This document shows positions 28,577 through 38,521 of a DNA stretch of 64,000 bases, piece by piece (the stretch's first letter is position 1; each line of letters starts with the position of its first letter). The notes under the pieces are model-generated. The model made no database searches, was not told the origin of the DNA, and saw only the letters and a program-made list of their open reading frames with translations. The translations under genes and the position numbers were made by a program. The DNA comes from Deltaproteobacteria bacterium (GTDB lineage Bacteria; Desulfobacterota; Desulfuromonadia; Desulfuromonadales; BM103), in NCBI GenBank assembly GCA_024636155.1, contig JAGXHM010000135.1:1-64000 (forward strand), written 5' to 3'.

Positions 28577-28600
28577 GGCGGGAGCCTGCGGGCTCCCGCC
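28577..28600 (+). terminator. Intra-operon hairpin between dctP and dctQ
   Basis: GGCGGGAGCC-TGCG-GGCTCCCGCC perfect 10-bp stem. Confidence 0.6.
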
Positions 28601-28652
28601 TCTATCAATCCCCCGACTACACAAGCAAACCATTACCGAGCACGAGGTTTTT

Positions 28653-29150
28653 ATGTTTAAGCTTGATAGAGCTATCGACACTCTCAACGAAAAGTTTTGT
28701 TTTTATGCATCATATCTAATCCTGCCGTTGATTATCGTGATCGTCTGGGAAGTCTTTATGCGCTACGGACTCAACACGCCAACCACCTGGGCTTTTGAAC
28801 TGACCGTTTTCCTGTACGGCATTCACTTCTCTTTTGCCTTGGCATATGCGCATAAACACGACACCCACGTTGCCATCGATGTCTTTGAAGCACGGCTTTC
28901 ACCAAGAAAGCGGACCATTCTGCGGATCATAACCAACACATGTCTGTTCCTTCCAACGATTGGACTGCTGACCTATTACATCTGCGTTATGGCCATCAGC
29001 TCGTGGAGACAGTTGGAACATGCATCCAGCTCCTGGGGACCAGCGATCTACCCGTACAAAACGCTCATGGCGCTTGGCTTCATTCTCTTTTTGCTGCAGG
29101 GAGTCGCCAAGCTGATCCAAGATATCCGTTCCCTGAAAGAGACCCCTTAA
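28653..29150 (+). CDS. TRAP transporter small permease DctQ
   Basis: Four TM segments, WEVFMRYGLNTPTTWAFELTVFLYG; between dctP and dctM. Confidence 0.92.
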   Translation: MFKLDRAIDTLNEKFCFYASYLILPLIIVIVWEVFMRYGLNTPTTWAFELTVFLYGIHFSFALAYAHKHDTHVAIDVFEARLSPRKRTILRIITNTCLFLPTIGLLTYYICVMAISSWRQLEHASSSWGPAIYPYKTLMALGFILFLLQGVAKLIQDIRSLKETP

Positions 29151-29171
29151 AGCCTGTTCAAGTCTGGAGAT

Positions 29172-30521
29172 ATGACACCGATGAGCGTAGAAGTCCTGAC
29201 CCTACTCATGTTCCTGATCCTGATGGCCTCCATAACCATGGGACATCCATTAGCGGTAACGCTGGCCGCCGTTGCGACGATCTTTGGCCTGATCGACAAC
29301 GGGTTCGACTTCCCAGGCCTGCTCGGGCTCTTTGCCTATAATACCTGGGGGATTTTCCTTAACTATACGCTGGTTGCCATCCCGTTGTTTATCTTCATGG
29401 CCCAGATTCTCGACCGATCCAAGGTTTCCGAAGGACTATTCGAAGCCTTATACATCGTTCTTGGCGGTCTGCGCGGCGGCCTGGGCATGGCGGTCATCGT
29501 TGTCTCAACCGTCTTTGCCGCTACCACCGGCATCGTCGGGGCTTCAGTTGTCGCCATGGGTTTGATGGCCGGGCCAGCACTACTCAAGCGAGGTTACGAC
29601 AAGTCTCTCTCAGCAGGCATAATCTGCTCGTCAGGAACGCTGGGTATTTTGATCCCGCCGTCGATCATGCTGGTTGTCTATGGCGGCCTGACCGGTCAGA
29701 AAGAGACCTCGGTCGGCAATCTCTTCGCCGCCGCCATTCTGCCTGGCCTGCTGCTATCGGGCATGTACCTGCTGTACGTAGGCGTGCGCTGCTACCTGAA
29801 CCCAAAGGTCGGTCCGCCGATTCCCGCCGCAGATCGCACGGCGACTGTCTTGGAAAAGTTCACCATGACCATGAAGAACTTTGTGCCTCCTTTCGGTTTG
29901 ATCCTTACGGTTATGGGCACTATTCTAGCCGGGATCGCCACACCAACGGAAGCAGCTGCCCTCGGCTGCCTCGGCGCGCTGATTCTTGCCCTGGTAACGC
30001 GAAAGCTGGACTGGAACGTCATCACCGAAGCCAGCATCTCTACCGCCCGTACGACAGCGATGATCATGGCCCTGTTCATCGGTGGTAAATTCTTTTCCGT
30101 AGTCTTTTTGAGTATGGGTGGAGGTGACGTCGTCGCCGATGTCCTGCTGGGCATGGATGTCAGTCCCTACGTGGTTTTTTTCATCATGATGGCAGTGGTG
30201 TTTTTCATGGGCATGTTTATTGACTGGGCGGCTATTCTTCTGGTCGTTGTGCCAATTTTCACGCCGATTGCCATGGACCTGAACTTCAATCCGCTCTGGT
30301 TTGCCATGATGGTCTGCATCAACCTGCAGACTTCTTTTCTGACGCCACCGTTCGGCTATTCCCTCTTTTATTTCAAAGGGGTGGCTCCACCTGGATATAC
30401 CATGGGCGATGTCTACAGAGGGATCATCCCCTTCGTCGCAATCCAGGTCGTTGCACTGGTAGCTCTCGTGATGTTCCCGGAGATCATTACCTATCTGCCT
30501 GACATTTTCTTCGGCAGATAG
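29172..30521 (+). CDS. TRAP transporter large permease DctM
   Basis: GHPLAVTLAAVATIFGL...SSGTLGILIPPSIMLVVYG...FLTPPFGYSLFYFKGVAP. Confidence 0.95.
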   Translation: MTPMSVEVLTLLMFLILMASITMGHPLAVTLAAVATIFGLIDNGFDFPGLLGLFAYNTWGIFLNYTLVAIPLFIFMAQILDRSKVSEGLFEALYIVLGGLRGGLGMAVIVVSTVFAATTGIVGASVVAMGLMAGPALLKRGYDKSLSAGIICSSGTLGILIPPSIMLVVYGGLTGQKETSVGNLFAAAILPGLLLSGMYLLYVGVRCYLNPKVGPPIPAADRTATVLEKFTMTMKNFVPPFGLILTVMGTILAGIATPTEAAALGCLGALILALVTRKLDWNVITEASISTARTTAMIMALFIGGKFFSVVFLSMGGGDVVADVLLGMDVSPYVVFFIMMAVVFFMGMFIDWAAILLVVVPIFTPIAMDLNFNPLWFAMMVCINLQTSFLTPPFGYSLFYFKGVAPPGYTMGDVYRGIIPFVAIQVVALVALVMFPEIITYLPDIFFGR

Positions 30522-30544
30522 TCACGCTTTAGAGGAGAGGACAA

Positions 30545-31054
30545 ATGCTTCCGAGAATAAAAAAGATTCTCTACGCGACAGGAATGGGAGCAGGAGCTCC
30601 ATACGTCTTTCGTTACGCCCTAGCCATTGCCAAAGAGCACGATGCGCAGATTATAGCTGTCTCGGCATTGGAGCCGATGTCTACATTTGCCCAGAGCCTG
30701 GTGGAGCTGCATATTTCCCACGAGCAATCGGAACAGATTCACAGCACAGCAAAAAACCAGGCCAAGGAGCGGTTACTGGAACGCATCACAAGGCTATGCG
30801 AAAAAGAATGTGGCTCTGAGGTGCAGTGTGCTCAGAGGGTCAAAGAGATCATGGTAGAAGAAGGGCAACCGGCTCAAATCGTTTTGAAGAACGCAAAAGA
30901 ATACGCTGTCGACCTGATCATCATGGGCGCACATCGCCACACCGTGATCGGAGATGCGATACTCGGCAGCACGACCCACAAGGTGCTGCACAGTGCCGCC
31001 CAGCCAGTTCTGGTGGTGCGGATCCCTGAAGGTTTTCACGAAGAGGGATTCTGA
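30545..31054 (+). CDS. Universal stress protein (UspA family)
   Basis: DLIIMGAHRHTVIGDAILGSTTHKVLHSAAQPVLVV ATP-binding motif. Confidence 0.93.
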   Translation: MLPRIKKILYATGMGAGAPYVFRYALAIAKEHDAQIIAVSALEPMSTFAQSLVELHISHEQSEQIHSTAKNQAKERLLERITRLCEKECGSEVQCAQRVKEIMVEEGQPAQIVLKNAKEYAVDLIIMGAHRHTVIGDAILGSTTHKVLHSAAQPVLVVRIPEGFHEEGF

Positions 31055-31084
31055 GCGGCCAGAGCACACTCTACCGACCATCAG

Positions 31085-31121
31085 TTTCGGGGCACACAGC
31101 CATTGCCTGCGTGTCCCGAAA
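31085..31121. repeat. Imperfect hairpin between uspA and the glcD-like gene
   Basis: TTTCGGGGCACACA...TGCGTGTCCCGAAA, 14-bp stem with one G-U and one mismatch. Confidence 0.5.
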
Positions 31122-31140
31122 TATTTAAAGGAAACGCCAT

Positions 31141-32526
31141 GATTTCAGAAACGGCTATTCAGCTCCTGATTGACAAACTGGGCAAGGAAAACGTCATTAC
31201 CGCGACGGAAGATCTGCTGGTTCTCGGCTACGACTCTACCCCCGGCCTGCACGCGACACCGGAGCTGGTCGTCTACCCGACTGACAGTGAGCAGGTGCAA
31301 AGCGTAATGCAAGTTGCCCGTGATCACAAAGTGCCGCTCACCCCGCGTGGCAGTGGCACCGGCCTTTCCGGTGGCAGCATCCCGATCAATGGCGGCATCG
31401 TCATCTGCTTGAACAAGATGAACAAGATCCTTGAAATCGATGAAGAGAACCTGACCGCCACTTGCCAGGCTGGCGTTATTACCCTCGACCTCTTCAACGC
31501 CGTCGCTGCAAAGGGACTCTTCTATCCGCCGGATCCTGGTTCACAGAAAATTTCGACCCTCGGCGGTAATGTTATGGAAGACGCCGGCGGCCTGCGCGGC
31601 CTTAAATACGGCGTCACCCGCGATTACGTTATGGCCCTCAAATGCGTTTTGCCAGATGGCAGCCTGCTGAACACCGGCGGTAAAAGCGTCAAAGACGTTG
31701 CCGGCTATGCTTTCAAGGATCTGTTGGTCGGCAGCGAAGGGACCCTGGCAATCATCACCGAGATCACTGTTAAGCTGATTCCACCACCGCAGGACAAGCG
31801 GACCTTCCTCGCTTATTTCGACGATATCCGCATTGCCGGGGTAGCGGTCAGCAAGATCATCGCCGCAAAGATCATCCCCTCAACCATGGAAATTATGGAC
31901 AAGGCAACCATCAATTGTGTCGAAGATTACGTCAAAATCGGTTTGCCGCGCGAGATGGCAGCACTGCTGCTGATCGAGGTTGACGGTCACCCGGCGATGG
32001 TTGCCGAAGAGGCCGTAGGGGTCGAGCGGATACTGAAGGAAGTGGGAGCAGCAGAAGTGCATGTTGCCAAGGACGCTGAAGAAGCCGCCAGTCTGGCTGC
32101 GGCACGACGTACCGCTCTCTCGGCACTGCACGGGTTTCACCGACGACCCTGCTGGAAGACGCGACCGTGCCCCGTTCGATGCTTGCAGAAACCTTTGCCC
32201 TGATTGAACGCTTAACCAAGAAATATGCGTTGACGGTTGGCACCTTCGGTCACGCCGGTGACGGCAACTTGCACCCGACGGTCCTCTGTGACGAACGTGA
32301 TGCAGACGAGATGAAACGAGCGCACGCCTTTTACGATGAACTTTACGAGCAGGTTCTCGCCTGGGGTGGCACCGTCTCAGGGGAACATGGCATCGGTATC
32401 GCTAAAAAAGAATATCTGGCCAGACAAATCGGCCCGGGTGGCGTTGCAGTGATGAAACGAATCAAACAGGCATTTGACCCCGAAGGATTACTCAACCCGG
32501 GAAAAATCTTCACAGACGGTCAGGGG
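31141..32526 (+). pseudogene. FAD-binding glycolate/D-lactate oxidase subunit GlcD-like, frameshifted
   Basis: ORFs 31103-32203 and 32167-32529 are two halves of one GlcD-like protein; register changes near 32128 within an otherwise conserved segment (ALSALxRVSPTTLLEDATVPRSML). Confidence 0.85.
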
Positions 32527-32533
32527 TGAACTG

Positions 32534-33838
32534 ATGGCCGACAAAGAGAAACTTGGCAACTTTACCCCCGAGAATGCTCCAGAATATGAAGATGTCTTGC
32601 AGTGCATGCGCTGCGGCTTCTGCCTGCCGACCTGTCCGACCTTCGCCCTGACCGGCCGCGAGCGTTCCAGTCCCCGTGGCCGAGTTGCCCTGGCCAGGGC
32701 CGTGGCCGAAGGGAAACTCGAATTCACCGCAGCGGTCAAGGAAGAAGCCTTCTTCTGCCTCGACTGTCGCGCCTGCACCACAGCCTGCCCCTCCGGTGTG
32801 CGTGCCGGTGAAGTCATGGAAATTTGTCGCAGTCAGGCCCATCAGTTCTTCCCGCTCAAGCATGTCGGCAAGTCGTTTCGTGAGTTTGTGTTGCAGAAGA
32901 TGTTGCCCAATCCAGACCTGCTTGAGACCTCGATGTTGCCAGCCAGACTCTACCAGAAACTCGGCATCCAGTGGCTGGTGCGCAACTCGCACCTGCTCAA
33001 ACTGGGCCCGGAATGGGTGGAGAAGGCCGAGGGGATGATCCCTGACCTCTATCCACCGTTACGCCCACAGTTACCGGATGTGGTTCCGGCAGTCGGCGAA
33101 CAACGCGGCCGGGTGGCCTTCTTCCTCGGCTGCATCATGACCCTGATGTATGCCGAAGTCTCACGCCAGACCGTGCGCGTACTCACCCACCAGGGCTTCG
33201 AAGTGGTGACGCCTAAGGAGCAGAAATGCTGTGGTGCTCCACATCTGACCGAAGGAGATCGCGACACCACCCGACTCATTGCTCAGCACAACCTCGACCT
33301 CTTTATGGCTCTCGATGTCGACGCGATTGTTACCGACTGTGCCGGTTGCGGTGCGGCCCTCAAAGAATACGAGGAATTGCTCGAAGAGGCAGGGGCACAC
33401 GACAAGCTTGCCACCTTCCGCGGCAGAATCAAAGATGTCAGTGAATTTCTGGCGGAGCAGGGGTTAAGAACAGAAGGACTTGTGCCGGTCGAGAAGACCG
33501 TCACCTATCACGAGCCCTGCCATCTCTGCCATGCCCAGGGCATCAGCAAGCAACCGCGCGATCTGATCAAGGCGATTCCAGGAATCATTTACCGCGAGCT
33601 AGAAGAGGCTAGCTGGTGCTGCGGCAGTGCAGCGACCTTTAGCCTCAAGTACACCACTGAGAGCCAGCAAATCCTCGACCGCAAACTTGAAAATATCAAG
33701 GCAACCGGTGCCGAACTGCTGGTCACTGCTAACCCCGGCTGCCACCTGCAGTTGGCCTGGGGGCTCAAGCAAGCCAGAATGCCACAGAAGGTCGTTCATA
33801 TTACTGAGCTCTTGGGGATGGCGACACCGAACTGTTAA
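32534..33838 (+). CDS. Glycolate/D-lactate oxidase iron-sulfur subunit GlcF-like
   Basis: CMRCGFCLPTCPTF and CLDCRACTTACPSGV ferredoxin motifs, CCG domains (EQKCCGAPHLTEGD; EASWCCGSAATFSL). Confidence 0.93.
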   Translation: MADKEKLGNFTPENAPEYEDVLQCMRCGFCLPTCPTFALTGRERSSPRGRVALARAVAEGKLEFTAAVKEEAFFCLDCRACTTACPSGVRAGEVMEICRSQAHQFFPLKHVGKSFREFVLQKMLPNPDLLETSMLPARLYQKLGIQWLVRNSHLLKLGPEWVEKAEGMIPDLYPPLRPQLPDVVPAVGEQRGRVAFFLGCIMTLMYAEVSRQTVRVLTHQGFEVVTPKEQKCCGAPHLTEGDRDTTRLIAQHNLDLFMALDVDAIVTDCAGCGAALKEYEELLEEAGAHDKLATFRGRIKDVSEFLAEQGLRTEGLVPVEKTVTYHEPCHLCHAQGISKQPRDLIKAIPGIIYRELEEASWCCGSAATFSLKYTTESQQILDRKLENIKATGAELLVTANPGCHLQLAWGLKQARMPQKVVHITELLGMATPNC

Positions 33839-33967
33839 TCCGCGTGTCTTTGCTTCGGACCAACTCGGGGAGGTCGGTCTTGACACGAACAACAAGTTCC
33901 AGTCTACTCATAAGTCAGGATTTGCAGGTATCTCCCTTTTGACGATTCGGGACGCTTTATTGGACCA

Positions 33968-34618
33968 TCAATCGAGCACTACGGTACCCGCAGGGGTTTC
34001 TATGTGTGCCTTTAACGTTTCTTCCTCTTCGATATCCGCAGGGTTGATCAGGATCTCTTTTTCCAAGCCTAATGACTTGACAACCTCCTGCACCAAAATG
34101 GGGCGGGAATGAAACCCTTCTAGCTTTATTAAACGACAGCCAGATTCATCCAGGCTGTTAGATGGGTGCTTATCTGTCTTCCATTCTATTAACGGTGGAA
34201 CTTGACCTCCTAAAACGAGAGAACCATCAGAGGTGAAAGTCATCTTCCAGCTTAATTGACCGCGACTCATGGGGTGAACTTGGCCAATATTAATTTTGCA
34301 TAATTTGACCAATGAATGAATATCATCCGTTCTTGCTACCCAAGTAATTAACCTGGGTCTTTCAAGAAGTTTTTCTTTCAATTTCCGTGAGTCTAAATTA
34401 AACCACCTTGGATTACTTGGTCTGATACCGTCAGGGTTGATAGCTATAATCTCTAAATAGCAACCTTGATTGAGCTTCAATAGTTTGTTGTGAGTGCCTT
34501 GACTGGCATGCTGACCACCACCTTGTGGTTCCGCACCAAGCTTTTCTCTTATGTATTTACCCCCTTGAATTAGAGAATGTGCTGCCAGTACAAGGTGGTC
34601 TAAACGCGCTGAGATCAC
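33968..34618 (-). CDS. Glyoxalase-like/VOC domain protein
   Basis: RLDHLVLAAHSLIQGGKYIREKLGAEPQGGGQHASQGTHNKLLKLNQGCYLEIIAINPDG. Confidence 0.85.
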   Translation of the reverse strand: MISARLDHLVLAAHSLIQGGKYIREKLGAEPQGGGQHASQGTHNKLLKLNQGCYLEIIAINPDGIRPSNPRWFNLDSRKLKEKLLERPRLITWVARTDDIHSLVKLCKINIGQVHPMSRGQLSWKMTFTSDGSLVLGGQVPPLIEWKTDKHPSNSLDESGCRLIKLEGFHSRPILVQEVVKSLGLEKEILINPADIEEEETLKAHIETPAGTVVLD

Positions 34619-34692
34619 AATTTCTCCTTTTCCACCTTATTCCGGTATCTGGAGGGAGGAAAAAAGTCAATTTGTCAGGCCCATACTTCGTG

Positions 34693-35637
34693 TTACTTGG
34701 GAGACAGGGTTCTAATCTTTTCCAGGATTTCACCAACGATGCCACGGCGAAAAGCAAGAACACAGGTGACAAAGATCGCACCGATGATGATGGTGACCCA
34801 GGAACCGAAGCTGGCCAGGTAGTTGTTCAGGGTCACGACCAGAAGAGCGCCGATCGCCGGTCCGAGCACCGTGCCCATGCCGCCGAGAAGCGTCATCAGG
34901 ACCACCTCGCCTGACATGTGCCAGTTGACATCGGTGAGTGAGGCAAGCTGGAAGACCAGTGACTTGGTTCCTCCGGCCATGCCGCTCAAGGCTGCCGAGA
35001 TGACAAAGACCATGAGCTTGAACCGGTCGGTGTCGTAGCCAAGCGACCTGGCGCGCGGTTCGTTTTCGCGGATCGCCTTGAGAACCTGTCCGAAAGGCGA
35101 GTTGATCGTGCGGTAGACCATCCAGAAGCCGAACAGGAAGATCACCAGCACAAAGTAGTACATCGACATGGTGTCTTTAAGATCGACCAGACCGAACAGC
35201 GTGCCGCGTGGAACGCCCTGGATGCCGTCCTCACCGCCGGTGAATTTCATTTGCAGGCTGAGGAAGTAAACCACCTGGGCAAAGCCGAGCGTGATCATGG
35301 CGAAGTAGATGCCGGAGCGGCGAATCGCCAGCCAGCCGATGACAAGGCCAAGCAGGGAGGACACTGCGACGCCGAGCAGGATGCCTGAGATTGGGTCAAA
35401 GTTGAAGACCTTCACCGCGTGGGCGGTGACGTATCCGGCCGAGCCGAAGAAGGCAGCATGGCCGAACGAGAGTAGTCCTGCGTAGCCGAGCAGCAGGTTG
35501 AAGGCACAGGCGAACAATGCGAAGCAAAGCACCTTCATGAGGAACACCGGGTAGAACAGGTGCGGAGCGATCAATAGGACCGCGAGCATCATCACCGCGC
35601 CGATCAACGGGCGATTGGTTTTTGCGGTCCCGGTCAT
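34693..35637 (-). CDS. livM: Branched-chain amino acid ABC transporter permease LivM
   Basis: NLLLGYAGLLSFGHAAFFGSAGYVTAHAV; GGMGTVLGPAIGALLVV. Confidence 0.93.
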   Translation of the reverse strand: MTGTAKTNRPLIGAVMMLAVLLIAPHLFYPVFLMKVLCFALFACAFNLLLGYAGLLSFGHAAFFGSAGYVTAHAVKVFNFDPISGILLGVAVSSLLGLVIGWLAIRRSGIYFAMITLGFAQVVYFLSLQMKFTGGEDGIQGVPRGTLFGLVDLKDTMSMYYFVLVIFLFGFWMVYRTINSPFGQVLKAIRENEPRARSLGYDTDRFKLMVFVISAALSGMAGGTKSLVFQLASLTDVNWHMSGEVVLMTLLGGMGTVLGPAIGALLVVTLNNYLASFGSWVTIIIGAIFVTCVLAFRRGIVGEILEKIRTLSPK

Positions 35638-36521
35638 TTCAACCTCCCGAACAGGCCCGCCGGCCGAATCAGAAGAACCAGCGCCATGATGACGAAAACC
35701 ACGACGCCGGAGGCCTCAGGATAGAAAACCTTGGTCAAGCCTTCAAGCAGCCCAAGACTGATTCCGGTGATGATGGAGCCCAAGATTGAACCCATACCAC
35801 CGATAACCACCACCGCAAAAACAACGATGATCAGGTTTGAACCCATCACCGGAGTCACCTGATAGATGGGGGCGGCCAGTACGCCGGCAAACCCCGCCAG
35901 TGCCACCCCGTAGCCGAAGGTGAGAGTGATCATCAGCGGCACGTTGATGCCGAAGGCCTGGAGCAATTCCGGATTCTCCGTGGCGGCGCGCAGGTAGGCA
36001 CCAAGTTTGGTGCGTTCGATCACAAACCAGGTGCAAAAACAGACCGATAGCGAAGCGACGATGACCCAGGCCCGATAGTAGGGCAGGAACATGAAGCCGA
36101 GGTTGACCCCGCCCTGAAAAACATCCGGGATCGGGTAGGAGAGGCCGGAGACGCCGTAAAGTTGTCGAAAAAGACCTTCAAGGACCAGGGCCAGGCCGAA
36201 GGTCAGCAGCAGGCCATAGAGGTGGTCGAGGTGGTAGAGGCGCCTCAGCATGAGGCGCTCCATGATGATGCCGAAGAGACCCACGACAAGGGGTGCGAGG
36301 ATGAGCCCCACCCAGTAGTTGACACCGAGGTAGGTGAGACCCATCCATGCGACAAAGGCTCCCAGCATGTACTGGGCACCGTGTGCGAAGTTGATGATGT
36401 TGAGCAGTCCGAAGATGATGGCGAGCCCCAGGCTGAGGACTGCATAGAATGATCCATTAATAAGCCCGATAAGGAGCTGCCCCAGCAGGGCCTGGATCGA
36501 AATACCGAATACCTGCATCAT
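35634..36521 (-). CDS. livH: Branched-chain amino acid ABC transporter permease LivH
   Basis: LIGLINGSFYAVLSLGLAIIFGLLNIINFAHGAQYMLGAF; VVIGGMGSILGSIITGI. Confidence 0.94.
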   Translation of the reverse strand: MMQVFGISIQALLGQLLIGLINGSFYAVLSLGLAIIFGLLNIINFAHGAQYMLGAFVAWMGLTYLGVNYWVGLILAPLVVGLFGIIMERLMLRRLYHLDHLYGLLLTFGLALVLEGLFRQLYGVSGLSYPIPDVFQGGVNLGFMFLPYYRAWVIVASLSVCFCTWFVIERTKLGAYLRAATENPELLQAFGINVPLMITLTFGYGVALAGFAGVLAAPIYQVTPVMGSNLIIVVFAVVVIGGMGSILGSIITGISLGLLEGLTKVFYPEASGVVVFVIMALVLLIRPAGLFGRLK

Positions 36522-36558
36522 AATAAAATACCCTTTATGCTCGCCGTCACTGCCTGGC

Positions 36559-37776
36559 TTACTTCTTCAACAGTTTGCAGGTGCTTTTCTCTGGTGTGAT
36601 ATAAGCTTCGTCGCCAGGAATGGTGCGCAGGACCTTGTAGTAATCCCAGGGACCTTTGGACTCGGAAGGCTTTTTGACCTGGACCAGATACATGTCGTGA
36701 ATCATGCGGCCGTCGTCACGAATGTAACCGTTCTTGGCAAACATGTCGTTGATCGGCAACGATTTCATGGCCGCCATGACCGCGTGAGCTTCGTCTGTGC
36801 CGGCTTTGTCGACCGCCTTGAAGTAGTGCATCAGTGAGGAGTAAACGCCAGCCTGGCTCATCGTCGGCATGCTTTTATGGCGCGCCTGGAAACGCTTGGA
36901 CCAGGCACGTGATTCCTCGTCGCGGTCCCAGTAGAAGCCGGTGGTGAGCATCATACCCTGGGCGGTTTCGAGACCGAGGCTGTTGATGTCGGTGATGAAG
37001 ATCAGCAGACCAGCCAAGGTCTGGTTCTCTGTGATGCCAAACTCTTTAGCCTGCTTGATGGCATTGATGGTATCGCTACCGGCGTTAGCCAGGCCAATGA
37101 TCTTGGCGCCGGAGGCCTGGGCCTGCAGCAGGAATGAGGAAAAATCTGCGTTCGGGAAGGGTACGCGTACTTTGCCAAGCACTTTACCGCCGCTGGCCGT
37201 GACGACGTCGGCGGTGTCACCTTCGAGCGAATGTCCGAAAGCGTAGTCGGCGGTGATGAAAAACCAGGTGTCACCACCGTTGGCGACGACCGCCTTGCCG
37301 GTCCCGACCGCCAGAGCGTAGGTGTCGTAGGTCCAGTGTACGTTGGTTGCGATGCAGTTGCTGTTGGTGATCTTGGTCGAGCCACCGGTTGAAATCAAGG
37401 TGACCTTGTTCTTCTGGTTAGCTATTTCCATAACGGCCAGCGCCGTTGATGACGTTGACAGGTCGGCGATGACGTCGACTTTGTCTGCATCGAACCATTC
37501 GCGGGCTTTGTTGGCTGCTATGTCGGCTTTGTTCTGGTGGTCGGCAGAAGTGAACTCAATCTTTTTGCCGAGCACAATTCCACCGTAGTCCTCGATGGCC
37601 ATCTGGGCCGCAAGCGCCGAACCCGGGCCACTGAGGTCCGCGTAAGCTCCTGACATGTCGGTCATGACGCCGACCTTCAGTACGCCGTCTGACAGACCAG
37701 CCGCCGATGCTCCAGAAACTGCCATGACCAGAGCCAATCCGGTACCAAATGCAGATAACAACCTTTTCTTTGCCAT
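36559..37776 (-). CDS. ABC transporter substrate-binding protein (LivK-like)
   Basis: Signal peptide MAKKRLLSAFGTGLALVMAVSGASA, then LKVGVMTDMSGAYADLSGPGSALAAQMAIEDYGG. Confidence 0.93.
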   Translation of the reverse strand: MAKKRLLSAFGTGLALVMAVSGASAAGLSDGVLKVGVMTDMSGAYADLSGPGSALAAQMAIEDYGGIVLGKKIEFTSADHQNKADIAANKAREWFDADKVDVIADLSTSSTALAVMEIANQKNKVTLISTGGSTKITNSNCIATNVHWTYDTYALAVGTGKAVVANGGDTWFFITADYAFGHSLEGDTADVVTASGGKVLGKVRVPFPNADFSSFLLQAQASGAKIIGLANAGSDTINAIKQAKEFGITENQTLAGLLIFITDINSLGLETAQGMMLTTGFYWDRDEESRAWSKRFQARHKSMPTMSQAGVYSSLMHYFKAVDKAGTDEAHAVMAAMKSLPINDMFAKNGYIRDDGRMIHDMYLVQVKKPSESKGPWDYYKVLRTIPGDEAYITPEKSTCKLLKK

Positions 37777-37807
37777 GTCTTCATCTCCTTGGTTGGGTTT
37801 GAACGTG

Positions 37808-38521
37808 TTACACGCCCAAAAGTTCATGCAGCTCATCAAGATTCGCTTCGAGCTCATCATTCATGATCATCTTCACAATGCGACCATGTTCGAGTACATA
37901 GTGGCGATCTGCCAGTCCCTTAGCGAAATGAAAGTTCTGTTCTACCATAACGATTGTGTAGCCGCGCTCCTTGAGCATCGAGATGACACGTCCCATGGCT
38001 TCGACAATGACCGGTGCCAACCCTTCGGTGATCTCGTCGAGTAGCAGCAGACGGGCTCCGGTGCGCAGAATCCGGGCTAGTGCCAGCATCTGCTGTTCAC
38101 CCCCGGAAAGCCGTGTGCCTTGAGCGGCGCGGCGTTCCTTGAGATTGGGAAACATCTCGTAGATTTCCTCCACCGTCATACCACCGCTTTGCAGAACCGG
38201 AGGAAGAAGCAGGTTCTCCTCCGTGGTCAGACCAGGGAAAATGCCACGCTCTTCGGGGCAATAACCGATGCCGAGCGGCGCGATTTTGTAAGGCGGCAGG
38301 TTGATTGCTTCGTGACCGTTGACCATCACCGAACCGGAACGTTTGGAGATCAGGCCAATGATCGACTTGAGGGTGCTGGTGCGTCCGGACCCGTTCCGAC
38401 CAAGCAGGGTGACAAGCTCACCCTCACCGACGTTGAAGTCGATGCCGTGGAGTACGTGGGATTCGCCGTAAAAAGCGTGCAGGTCGACGACACGCAAGAG
38501 TTCGTTGGCAACGTCATGCAT
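37808..38521 (-). CDS. livF: Branched-chain amino acid ABC transporter ATPase LivF
   Basis: VVDLHAFYGESHVLHGIDFNVGEGELVTLLGRNGSGRTSTLKSIIGL...RLSGGEQQMLALARIL...LLLLDEITEGLAP. Confidence 0.93.
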   Translation of the reverse strand: MHDVANELLRVVDLHAFYGESHVLHGIDFNVGEGELVTLLGRNGSGRTSTLKSIIGLISKRSGSVMVNGHEAINLPPYKIAPLGIGYCPEERGIFPGLTTEENLLLPPVLQSGGMTVEEIYEMFPNLKERRAAQGTRLSGGEQQMLALARILRTGARLLLLDEITEGLAPVIVEAMGRVISMLKERGYTIVMVEQNFHFAKGLADRHYVLEHGRIVKMIMNDELEANLDELHELLGV

